NCBI RefSeq assembly: GCF_000730165.1
Contig: NZ_CP022113.1
Span: 1-64,000, forward strand
From: Nitrospirillum viridazoti CBAmc
GTDB taxonomy: Bacteria; Pseudomonadota; Alphaproteobacteria; Azospirillales; Azospirillaceae
DNA: 64,000 nucleotides
Reading direction: 5' to 3'
The notes under the pieces are model-generated. The model was given only the letters and a program-made list of their open reading frames with translations, had not been told where the DNA came from and did not search any database. Of this stretch, positions 33,594 to 43,000 are shown one piece after another. A program made the translations under genes and the position numbers. Positions within the stretch are counted from its first letter, which is position 1, and every line of letters begins with the position of its first letter.

Positions 33594-36500
33594 ATGATCG
33601 AAATCGTCAAGATCGCGCTCCGCCGGCCCTACACGTTCATCGTGATGGCCATCCTGATCCTCATCTTCGGCGTGTCGTCGGCGGTGAAGACGCCGACCGA
33701 CATCTTCCCCGACATCGGCATTCCCGTCATCGCCGTGGTGTGGACCTACAACGGCCTGCAGCCCGACGACATGGCCGGGCGCATCATCGGCTATTACGAG
33801 CGTTCCCTGACCTCCACCGTGAATGATGTGGAGCATATCGAATCCCAATCGATGCAGGGCTTCGGCGTGGTGAAGGTGTTCTTCCAGCCCAACGTCAACA
33901 TCAACGCCGCCCAGGCCCAGGTGGTGGCGATCTCGCAGACGGTGCTGAAGCAGATGCCGCCGGGCATCAACCCGCCGCAGGTCCTGACCTTCAACGCCGC
34001 CAGCGTGCCCATCCTGCAACTGGCCCTGTCCAGCGATCATCTGTCGGAAACGCGGCTGAACGACATCGCGCAGAATTCCATCCGGCCGCAGCTGGTGACG
34101 GTGCCGGGCGCCGTGCTGCCCTCGGTCTATGGTGGCAAGGTCCGCCAGGTGCAGATCGACCTGAACCAGCAGGCCCTGCACGCCTACGGCCTGTCGGCCA
34201 CCGACGTCGCCGCCGCCCTGTCGGTGCAGAACCTGATCACCCCGGCCGGCACGCAGAAGATCGGCAAGCTGGAATACCCCGTCGACCTGAACGACTCCCC
34301 GATCGACATCAGCACATTCAACGACTTGCCGATCAAGACCGTGAACGGCGCCGTTGTCTATATGCGGGATGTCGCCAATGTTCACGACGGCAGCCCGCCC
34401 CAGACCAACGTGGTGCACGTGGATGGCAAGAAGGCGGTGCTGATGTCCGTGCTGAAGGCCGGCTCCGCCTCCACCCTCGACATCATCGCCGGCGTCTACA
34501 AGCGCCTGCCCGATGTCCAGAAGACCCTGCCCGACGGCGTGACCCTGACCCCCATCGGCGACCAGTCCATCTTCGTGAAGGACGCGGTCAGCGGCGTGAT
34601 CCGCGAGGGTGTCATCGCCGCTGGCCTTACTGGCCTGCTGATCCTGCTGTTCCTGGGCAGCTGGCGATCCACGCTCATCATCACCGTGTCCATTCCCCTG
34701 GCCATCCTGGCGTCCATCACCACCCTGTCCGTCCTTGGCGAGACCATCAATGTCATGACCCTGGGCGGGCTGGCGCTGGCGGTGGGCATCCTGGTGGACG
34801 ATGCCACGGTGACCATCGAGAACATCAACTGGCACCTGGAACACGGCAAGCCCATCGAGACCGCCATCCTGGACGGCGCCAAGCAGATCGTGGTGCCGGC
34901 CACCGTGTCGCTCCTGTGCATCTGCATCGCCTTCGTGCCCATGTTCGGCCTGGGCGGTGTCGCCGGCTTCCTGTTCCGCCCCATGGCGGAGGCGGTGGTG
35001 TTCGCCCTGATGGCCTCGTACGTGCTGTCGCGCACCCTGGTGCCCACGCTGGCCAACTATCTGCTGCGCAACCAGGCCCACGCCGGCCACGGGCTGCACA
35101 CCGATGTCCACGGCGCACCCACGCGCAATCCCTTCGTGAAGTTCCAGCGCACCTTCGAACGCGGGTTCGAGGCGGTGCGGTCCACCTACCAGGGCCTGCT
35201 GCTGCTGGGCCTGGAGAATCGCCGCTGGATGATCGGCGGTTTCCTGGCCGTGTCGCTGGGCACGTTCGGGCTGGCGCCCTTCCTGGGACAGAATTTTTTC
35301 CCCGCCGTTGACGGCGGCCAGATCAAGATCCACGTCCGCGGCCGCACCGGCCTGCGCATCGAGGAGATGAGCCGCCTTTGCGACCATGTCGGCGATGCCA
35401 TCCGCCATGTGATCCCATCCAAGGATCTGGGCGGTATGGTCGACAACATCGGCCTGCCGGTCAGCGGCATCAACATGGCCTACGGCAACAGCGGCACCAT
35501 CGGGGTGGAGGATGCCGACATCCTGATCGCGCTGAACAAGGACCACGCGCCCACCGACGACTATGTGGACATCCTGCGCCACGACCTGCCGCGGCTGTTT
35601 CCCGGCACCACCTTCGCCTTCCTGCCGGCCGACATCACCACCCAGGTGCTGAACTTCGGCCTGCCGGCGCCGCTGGACGTGAAGATCGTCGGCAGCGACC
35701 TGGAGGCCAACCGCGTCTACACCAACAAGCTGTTGGCCAAGATTGCCCGCATTCCCGGCGTGGCCGACGCCCGGGTGGAACAGGCCTTCCAGCTGCCGTC
35801 GCTGAAGGTGGCGGTGAACCGGTCGCTGGCCGGCCTGGTTGGGCTCACCGAAAAGGATGCCGCGACCACCATGCTGGACACCCTGGCCGGCAGCACGCAA
35901 ACGGCGCCGACCTTCTGGCTGAATCACAGGAACGGCATCTCCTATCCAGTGTCCATCCAGACGCCCCAGCGCGACATCGACACCATGGCCGGCCTGCAGA
36001 CCATGCCGCTGACGCCGGCCGCTGCCGGCAAGTCCAGCCAGTTGCTGGGCGGCCTGGCGCAGATCAGCCGGGGGCGGCAGGACGCGGTGGTGACTCACTA
36101 TAACGTGCGCCCGACCATCGACATCTACGCCACGCCCAAGGATCGTGACCTGGGCGCCATCGCCGCCGACGTGCAGAAGGCCGTCGATAGCATGGCGGCG
36201 GATCTGCCGCGGGCCAGCCACGTTGAGATCCAGGGCCAGGTCACCACCATGACCAGCGCCTACCACCAGCTGTTCATCGGCCTGGCCTTCGCCATCGTGC
36301 TGATCTATCTGCTGATCGTCGTGAACTTCCAATCCTGGATGGACCCGTTCGTCATTGTCATGGCCCTGCCCAGCGCGCTGGCCGGCATCATCTGGATGCT
36401 GTTCGGCACGGGCACCACCCTGTCGGTGCCGGCGCTGACCGGGGCCATCATGTGCATGGGTGTGGCCACGGCCAACAGCATCCTGGTCATCAGCTTCGCC

Positions 36501-36788
36501 CGGGAACGGCTCGCCGCCGGCGTGGATGCCCTGACCGCCGCCATGGAGGCGGGGCACACCCGCTTCCGCCCCGTGCTGATGACGGCCCTGGCCATGGTCA
36601 TCGGCATGGCGCCCATGGCCATCGAGCCGGGGCAGAACGCTCCCCTGGGCCGCGCGGTCATCGGTGGGCTGGTCTTCGCCACGCTGGCCACGCTGTTCCT
36701 GGTGCCGGCGCTGTTCAGCCTGGTGCATGCCCGCGACCATGAGCGAGCCCGAGAGCCCGGCGGGCAGGCCGCGCCAGCCCCCGTTTAA
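33594..36788 (+). CDS. RND efflux pump, inner-membrane permease (AcrB/MdtB type)
   Basis: This 1064-residue protein has the RND layout of twelve membrane helices and two large periplasmic loops. It begins 'MIEIVKIALRRPYTFIVMAI' and 'PTDIFPDIGIPVIAVVW'. The proton-relay aspartates are in TM4, 'LALAVGILVDDATVTIENIN', and the second half has 'ATANSILVISFARERLAAG' and 'FRPVLMTALAMVIGMAPMAI'. The protein drives drug or metabolite export using proton flow, in a tripartite complex with the next two gene products. Substrate cannot be told from sequence. A 201-nt gap follows the kinase gene, and the adaptor gene begins 66 nt downstream. Confidence 0.93.
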   Translation: MIEIVKIALRRPYTFIVMAILILIFGVSSAVKTPTDIFPDIGIPVIAVVWTYNGLQPDDMAGRIIGYYERSLTSTVNDVEHIESQSMQGFGVVKVFFQPNVNINAAQAQVVAISQTVLKQMPPGINPPQVLTFNAASVPILQLALSSDHLSETRLNDIAQNSIRPQLVTVPGAVLPSVYGGKVRQVQIDLNQQALHAYGLSATDVAAALSVQNLITPAGTQKIGKLEYPVDLNDSPIDISTFNDLPIKTVNGAVVYMRDVANVHDGSPPQTNVVHVDGKKAVLMSVLKAGSASTLDIIAGVYKRLPDVQKTLPDGVTLTPIGDQSIFVKDAVSGVIREGVIAAGLTGLLILLFLGSWRSTLIITVSIPLAILASITTLSVLGETINVMTLGGLALAVGILVDDATVTIENINWHLEHGKPIETAILDGAKQIVVPATVSLLCICIAFVPMFGLGGVAGFLFRPMAEAVVFALMASYVLSRTLVPTLANYLLRNQAHAGHGLHTDVHGAPTRNPFVKFQRTFERGFEAVRSTYQGLLLLGLENRRWMIGGFLAVSLGTFGLAPFLGQNFFPAVDGGQIKIHVRGRTGLRIEEMSRLCDHVGDAIRHVIPSKDLGGMVDNIGLPVSGINMAYGNSGTIGVEDADILIALNKDHAPTDDYVDILRHDLPRLFPGTTFAFLPADITTQVLNFGLPAPLDVKIVGSDLEANRVYTNKLLAKIARIPGVADARVEQAFQLPSLKVAVNRSLAGLVGLTEKDAATTMLDTLAGSTQTAPTFWLNHRNGISYPVSIQTPQRDIDTMAGLQTMPLTPAAAGKSSQLLGGLAQISRGRQDAVVTHYNVRPTIDIYATPKDRDLGAIAADVQKAVDSMAADLPRASHVEIQGQVTTMTSAYHQLFIGLAFAIVLIYLLIVVNFQSWMDPFVIVMALPSALAGIIWMLFGTGTTLSVPALTGAIMCMGVATANSILVISFARERLAAGVDALTAAMEAGHTRFRPVLMTALAMVIGMAPMAIEPGQNAPLGRAVIGGLVFATLATLFLVPALFSLVHARDHERAREPGGQAAPAPV

Positions 36789-36854
36789 GCCTTTTCCCGA
36801 TCCCACCCCTTCCTTTGAGCCGCAGCCGCCGTCCCGGATAGGAGCGACCCGATC

Positions 36855-38063
36855 ATGTCCACCGCCCAAATCACCACCCCCAATCCCCGCCGCCTGGCCT
36901 TGCTGGGGGGGGTGGCCTTGCTTGCCGCCGGCGCCATCGTCGCCGTCGGTTTGACCGACCGGGCCCGTGCGACCCGCGAACTGGTCCAATGGAACGCCGA
37001 CCAGGCCGTCCCCACCGTGGCGCTGGCGCCCGTCAGTCGTGGGGCGGCGCAGCAGACGCTGACCTTGCCGGGCACGCTGCAGGCCTATACCCAGGCGCCG
37101 ATCTACGCCCGGGTGAGCGGCTACCTCAAAAGCTGGGACAAGGATATCGGTGCCAAGGTGAAGGCGGGTGACCTGCTGGGCACCATCGACACCCCCGACC
37201 TGGACCAGCAGCTGGAACAGGCCAAGGCCGATCTGGCCAAGGCCAAGGCGACCGCCGAGCTGGCGGACCTGACGGCCAAGCGCTGGGCGGCGCTGGTGGC
37301 CTCGCAGTCGGTGTCGCAGCAGGCGGCGGATGAGAAGGTGGGCGATAGCGCCGCCAAGCGGGCGGCGGTGGAAAGTGCTGCCGCCAACGTCCGCCGGCTG
37401 GAGGCGCTGACGGCGTTCAAGCGCATCGTGGCACCCTTCGACGGCGTCGTCACCGCCCGCACCACCGACGTGGGCGCCCTGATCAATGCCGGCGGCGGGA
37501 CCGGGCAGGAACTGTTCCAGGTGTCGGACCTGCACAGCATGCGCCTGTACGTGCAGATCCCGCAGGCCTTCGCCAGTCTGCTGACCCCGGGGGTCAAGGC
37601 CGCCTTCGACCTGCCGCAGTATCCCGGCCGGCACTTCGATGCCACGCTGGTGACAACGGCCAACGCCGTCAGCCAGGCGTCGCGCACCATGCTGGTGGAA
37701 CTTCAGGCCGACAACCCGGACGGTCTGCTGACGCCCGGCACCTTCGCCGAGGTGCATTTCCAGGTGCCCAGCGACGCCAACATGGTGAAGGTGCCGGCGA
37801 CCGTCCTGGTCCCCAGCGACAAGGGGGCCGAGGTGGCCGTGCTGGGCCCCGACGGCAAGGCCCAGCTGAAGCCGGTGACCATTGGCCGCGACATGGGTGA
37901 CAGCGTTGAGATCGTGGCGGGCCTGACGCCCACGGACAAGGTCATCGACAACCCGCCCGAGACATTGGTGTCGGGCGACGTGGTGCGCCTGGCCGGTGCG
38001 GGTGAGGGGGCGGGCAAGGTGGCGGAAGCGGCCGCGGGCACCACGGCGAAGGCGGACCGGTAA
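36855..38063 (+). CDS. RND efflux periplasmic adaptor (membrane-fusion protein)
   Basis: This 402-residue HlyD-like protein has an N-terminal membrane anchor (about residues 12-32, 'LALLGGVALLAAGAIVAVGL'), then a lipoyl-like domain ('QAYTQAPIYARVSGYLKSWD'), a coiled-coil hairpin rich in Ala/Lys/Gln (about 115-190) and the barrel and proximal domains ('RIVAPFDGVVTARTTDVGAL', 'GQELFQVSDLHSMRLYVQIP'). It joins the permease to the outer-membrane channel. It lies between the pump and outer-membrane-factor genes, ending 5 nt before the latter, so all three form one operon. The C-terminus is Ala/Gly/Lys-rich and probably disordered. Confidence 0.93.
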   Translation: MSTAQITTPNPRRLALLGGVALLAAGAIVAVGLTDRARATRELVQWNADQAVPTVALAPVSRGAAQQTLTLPGTLQAYTQAPIYARVSGYLKSWDKDIGAKVKAGDLLGTIDTPDLDQQLEQAKADLAKAKATAELADLTAKRWAALVASQSVSQQAADEKVGDSAAKRAAVESAAANVRRLEALTAFKRIVAPFDGVVTARTTDVGALINAGGGTGQELFQVSDLHSMRLYVQIPQAFASLLTPGVKAAFDLPQYPGRHFDATLVTTANAVSQASRTMLVELQADNPDGLLTPGTFAEVHFQVPSDANMVKVPATVLVPSDKGAEVAVLGPDGKAQLKPVTIGRDMGDSVEIVAGLTPTDKVIDNPPETLVSGDVVRLAGAGEGAGKVAEAAAGTTAKADR

Positions 38064-38068
38064 CAGCC

Positions 38069-39538
38069 ATGTCTTTCACGAAGTTTCTCATGGCCGGTGG
38101 CGCGCTGCTGGCGCTGGCGGGCTGCAACCTGGCGCCGGACTATCAGCCGCCGCACCTCGACCTGCCGCCCGCCTTCAAGGAGGCCGGTGGCGCCCCGTGG
38201 CAGCCGGCCCAGCCGGCGGACCAGCAGGCGCGCGGCCCCTGGTGGACGGCCTTCAACGACCCGGTGCTGAACGGCCTTGAGGACCGGATCGAAGCGGCCA
38301 ACCCTACGCTGGCCGTGGCGCTGGCCCGCTATGACGAGGCGCGCGCGGATGCCGCCGCCGTCTCCGCCGGTCTGTTGCCGCGCGTGGACGGCACCGCCAG
38401 CATCAGCACCAACCGCCAGTCCAAGGACCGCCCCCTGCGCGGCGCCGGGCAGCGCAACGTCTACGGCGCCAACACCATCGGCGCCTCCGCCTCTTATGAA
38501 CTGGACCTCTGGGGCAAGGTGCGCAACCAGGTGGCCGCCGGCCGGGCGGAAGCCCAGGCCAGCGCCGCCGACCTGGCCTCGGTGCGGCTGGGGTTGCAGG
38601 CCGAGCTGGCCAGCGATTATTTCGCGCTGCGCGGCCTGGATGAACGCGCCCACATCCTGGCCGATACGGTCACGGCCTATGAGAAGCAGCTCAGCCTGAC
38701 CCAGACCATGTTCCAGGGCCGTATCGTGGCCGGGCTGGACGTGTCGCGGGCGGAAACCCAGCTGGACACCGCCCGGTCCCAGGTCTCGCAGGTGGCGTCG
38801 CAGCGGGCGCAGATGGAACACGCCATCGCAGCCCTGGTGGGCCTGGCGCCGGCGGAATTCACCCTGGCGCCCGTGCGGTGGATACCGGCCCTGCCGGCCG
38901 TGCCCACGGGGCTGCCCTCCACCCTGCTGCAGCGCCGGCCGGACGTGGCGGCGGCGGAACGCGACGTGCTGGCTGCCAACGCCGGCATCGGCGTGGCCCG
39001 CGCCGCCTATTATCCCGACCTGTCGTTGCAGGCGGTGGGCGGCTTCCAGGACACGGGCTTCAACCTGCTGAAGCTGCCCATGGCTTTCTGGTCGGTGGGG
39101 CCCGGCGTCACCCTGCCGCTGTTCGAGGGCGGGCGGCTGGACGCAGGCCTGGCCAAGGCGGTGGCCCAGCATGACGAGGCCTCCGGCAAGTATCGCGAGA
39201 CGGTGCTGAACGCTTTCCGCGAGGTGGAGGACAATTTGGCCGCCATCCGTTGGCTGGGGACGGCCGCCAAGGATGAGGACGCCGGCACCCTGGCGGCCCA
39301 GCGCACCCTGGACATGGCCACCAACCTCTACCGCGACGGCGCCGACAGCTACCTGGAGGTGGTGACGGCGCAGACAGCCCTGTTGGAGGCGCAGCAGAGC
39401 AGCCTGGATCTGCACACCCGCCAGGTGCAGGCCGACGTGGCCCTCATCCGGGCGCTGGGCGGGGGGTGGGACAAAAGCGCGCTCCCCTCCGATGACGAGT
39501 CTAGCACCCTGCCGGAGCGGGCGGCCAAGGCCCTCTGA
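38069..39538 (+). CDS. Outer-membrane efflux lipoprotein, NodT/TolC family
   Basis: This 489-residue protein has a lipoprotein signal with lipobox 'LLALAGC' (Cys near residue 19), then 'NLAPDYQPPHLDLPPAFKEA', the usual opening of NodT-family outer-membrane factors. Two internally similar halves each carry TolC-like long helices ('ALARYDEARADAAAVSAGLL', 'YDEASGKYRETVLNAFREVE' style). It forms the trimeric outer-membrane channel of the tripartite pump. The ATG follows the adaptor stop by 5 nt with GGACCGG upstream. A hairpin (39562-39598) follows the stop codon. Unlike TolC used for type I secretion, no ABC exporter gene is adjacent. Confidence 0.92.
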   Translation: MSFTKFLMAGGALLALAGCNLAPDYQPPHLDLPPAFKEAGGAPWQPAQPADQQARGPWWTAFNDPVLNGLEDRIEAANPTLAVALARYDEARADAAAVSAGLLPRVDGTASISTNRQSKDRPLRGAGQRNVYGANTIGASASYELDLWGKVRNQVAAGRAEAQASAADLASVRLGLQAELASDYFALRGLDERAHILADTVTAYEKQLSLTQTMFQGRIVAGLDVSRAETQLDTARSQVSQVASQRAQMEHAIAALVGLAPAEFTLAPVRWIPALPAVPTGLPSTLLQRRPDVAAAERDVLAANAGIGVARAAYYPDLSLQAVGGFQDTGFNLLKLPMAFWSVGPGVTLPLFEGGRLDAGLAKAVAQHDEASGKYRETVLNAFREVEDNLAAIRWLGTAAKDEDAGTLAAQRTLDMATNLYRDGADSYLEVVTAQTALLEAQQSSLDLHTRQVQADVALIRALGGGWDKSALPSDDESSTLPERAAKAL

Positions 39539-39561
39539 CACGGTTTCATGGTGTTCACTTG

Positions 39562-39598
39562 AAGGCCACCAGGCGCCCGACAGGTGCCTGGTGGCCTT
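39562..39598 (+). terminator. Terminator-like hairpin after the efflux operon
   Basis: AAGGCCACCAGGC and GCCTGGTGGCCTT form a 13-bp stem (16 bp with one mismatch) directly after the outer-membrane-factor gene. The T-run after it is weak, so it may act as an mRNA end or processing site. Confidence 0.6.
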
Positions 39599-40055
39599 AC
39601 TCATTTGATATAGAAAGATAATCGGTCTACGAGGCAGCGTCCTGCGACAATCACGCGCGGCCGATATATGTCAAATCTGCAAATTGACGCACCTTGTGAC
39701 GGGTTGTTGCTTGCAGTCTTGTCCGCACCATGGTTGATTGCTCCAGCAAACACAACCTTGGCAGGGGTTACGCTGTGTATTGCAACTGTCAAACACACCC
39801 CCGCCATGGCGGGGGGCCCCGGTGGTGGCAAGGTAGACACCGGCATTGGGCCCTGGCGGGGCATAAGGTGGAAACCGCACCTTCCTCCCTAGGCGTGACC
39901 GATGCCTGAGCGGACCTCGGTGGCTCTTTCTCGACCCATTTCCTGATCAGACCCCTCCGGTTCCGGCGACGCCCTTCCCTGACGGCGGCGAAAGCCCCTG
40001 GTTTGCCCAGGGGTTGGCCGGTACCCCGCCCATTGATCTCCCTATGGAGGAAGCC
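39599..40055. other. Intergenic region upstream of the giant RTX gene
   Basis: No gene can be supported in these 457 bp. The first 150 bp are relatively A+T-rich and may hold the promoter of the RTX gene. A small hairpin (CCCCTGG, loop, CCAGGGG at 39995-40013) lies in the likely leader. The ribosome-binding site of the next gene is TGGAGGAAGCC just before the ATG at 40056. Confidence 0.35.
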
Positions 40056-43000
40056 ATGCCCGGTCCCTACGATTCCATCCCCGAGACCATTGCCAACAGC
40101 TATACGGCAAGCGATCAAACGACACCGTCGGTGGCGGTGCTGGCGGACGGCAGCTATGTGGTCAGTTGGGCATCGGCGGGGCAGGATGGCGACGGATCCG
40201 GCATTTACGCCCAGCACTTCGCGGGGGATGGGCAGAAGACCGGTGACGAGTTCCGGGTGAACACCGTCACCGCCGGGAACGAGGTCACCCCTTTCACCGT
40301 GGCGCTGCCGAACGGCGGCTATGAAGTCGTCTGGAACCAGGGCGGGACCATCGTCGCCCAACGCTACAACGCCGATGATACGCCGTCGGGCGGACAGACG
40401 ACCCTCGGTACGGGCAATGGGCCGAAGGCGGCGGTGATGACGAACGGCAATCTGGTCGTCGTCTGGAATTACAATGGCGTGGCCTATGGCCGGATCTATA
40501 ACGGCAGCGGTGCCGCCGTCGGCGGCCAAATGCAGGTGTCCAATAGCGTGGCGGCGCAGGATGGGCAGCGCATTGCCATCACGGCGCTGCCCAATGGCGG
40601 TTTCGCCACCAGCTGGGACGAAAATCTCAACAACGCCAGGGATGTCTTCTGGTGGCAGTTCGATGCCAGTGGCAATAGCGCTGGCGGACCTTATTTCCTC
40701 TTGGGCGGCCCGGCGGGAGGGAATCAGACCCAGGCGTCGATCGCCGCCTTAACGGGGGGCGACCGTGTCGTGGTCTTTGCCGACGACACGGCGCCGTGGG
40801 ATGGCAGCGGCACCTACGACATCCTGCTGCGGCGCTACAATGCCTCCGGCACGCTGGTGGGCGGCACCGTTCGCATCGACACCTTCACTGCGGGCACCCA
40901 GCTGCAGCCACAGGTGACCGCCTTGCCCGACGGCGGCTATCTGGTGACCTGGGTTTCGAATGGCCAGGACGGCAGTGGCTACGGCGTCTACGGTCAGCGG
41001 TATGATTCCCGCGGTGTGGTGGTGGGGGGCCAGTTCCGCCTGAATGATGCGACGTCAGGCGACCAGCTTCAACCCAGCATCGCCGTGCGGGCGGACGGCA
41101 CTGTGGTGGCGGCGTGGACCAGTCAAACCGCCGACGGCAACGACATTGTGACCAAGGTTCTGCCCGTGTCCCCGCTGACGGCGGGAAGCCGTGACACCAT
41201 CCTTGGACTGCAGGGAGCCATCGCCGCTAAAGCCCTGGTCGATATCGGGCAGCAATACGCGGCCGCCTATCAGTTCCAGGACATGAACGCCGACCCGGCC
41301 AGCGGCTATTTCACCCTGAACGGCGTGGTTCAGGCGGCGGGCAGCGTGATCACCGTGACCGCCGCGCAGTTGAGCGGCCTGCGCTTCGTGGCTGGAACCG
41401 GCCAGGGTGACCACACCATCGCCGTGCGGATCAGCGATGGGACGAATCTGAGCGATTGGGCATACAGCACGGTGACGGTCACGGCGGCATCCGGGAACTA
41501 TACGCCGGGCCCGGCAAGCGTGGTCAACAGCTATACGGATGGGGACCAGACGGCACCATCGGTGACCTTCCTGGCGAACGGCAGCTACGTGGTGACCTGG
41601 ACGTCGGCGGGCCAGGACGGTGATGGGGCCGGCATCTACGGCCAGCGTTTCGCCGCTGACGGCCAGAAATTGGGTGATGAGTTCCGCGTGAATACGGTGA
41701 CGGCGGGGGCGCAGAGCAAGCCGGTGGTGGTGGGGCTGGCCGATGGCGGATTCCAGATCATCTGGCAGCAGTCGGGCGGGGCCCTTGGCGGTCAGCGATA
41801 CGATGCCAACGGCAACGCCATGGGCAACCAGATCACCATGGGCGGCATGCTGAACAGCGTGGACGTGGCCGCGACCCTGCTGACGAACGGCAACGTGGTG
41901 GTGACGTGGAGCAGCGGCGGCCTTACCTATGGGCAACTGTTCAACGACAATGGCATGGCCCTCACTGGCGCGTTCCGGCTGGATGGCTTCCTGGCGTCGT
42001 CGGACGTGGAGCGCACGTCGGTCACGCCGCTGGCCAACGGCACCTTCATCGTTGCCTATGACTTCGTCAACGGTGCTGCCGGCCGTGATATTTTTCTTCA
42101 GAAATTCGACGCCAACGGTACTGGCTTGGGCGACTACATTTACCTGATGGGTGGTCCGGGTCCCGGCAACCAGTTGCAGGCCTCTCTCGCCGGCCTCACG
42201 GATGGCGGCTATGTGGTGGCGTTCATCGACGACACGGCGCCGTGGGATGGCACCGGGACCTACGACATCCTGCTGCGGCGCTACAATGCTTCAGGCACCT
42301 TGGTCGGTGGTACGGTGCGCGTCGATTCCGTTACGACGGATACCCAGCTCCAGCCCAAGGTGGTGGCCATGCCGGACGGCGGCTACCTGGTCACCTGGGC
42401 GTCGAACAACGAGGATGGCAGCGGCTACGGCGTGTACGCCCAGCGCTATGATGCCAACGGCACGCGGATCGGGGGTGAGTTCCGTCTGAACGACACGACC
42501 GACGGCAACCAGTACCAGGCCAACCTGGACGTGCGGGCGGACGGCAGCGTGGTGGTCGTGTGGGCCAGCCAGACCGCCACCGGCTATGACATCATGACCA
42601 AGACCTTGGCCGCCACGCCCCCGGCGGCGGGTGGGCGCACGCTGCTCCTCGGCATGCAGCAGTCCGTGGCGGCCCGGGCGTTGATCGACATGGGTGCGCA
42701 GTATGCCTCGGTCTATCAGTTCCAGGACATGAGCGCCGATCCGGCCGGCGGTTATTTCACCCTGAACGGCGTGGTTCAGGCGGCGGGCAGCGTGATCACC
42801 GTGACCGCCGCGCAGTTGAGGGGCCTGCGCTTCGTGGCTGGAACCGGCCAGGGCGACAACACCGTCGCCGTGCGGATCGGTGATGGAAAGGACTATAGCG
42901 GCTGGGCGTACAGCACGGTGACGGTCACGGCGGCATCCGGGAACTACACGCCGGGCCCGGAAAGCGTGGTCAACAGCTATACGGATGGGGACCAGACGAC

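Noticed and set aside
33489-37757. 1422-codon minus-strand frame opposite the RND pump and adaptor
   Set aside because: Shadow of GC-rich coding sequence; His/Gly/Gln-rich with no known domain, while the plus strand encodes a full efflux system.
33594-39538. RND-adaptor-NodT genes as the secretion system of the RTX protein
   Set aside because: Type I secretion needs an ABC ATPase; the inner-membrane part here is a proton-driven RND pump.
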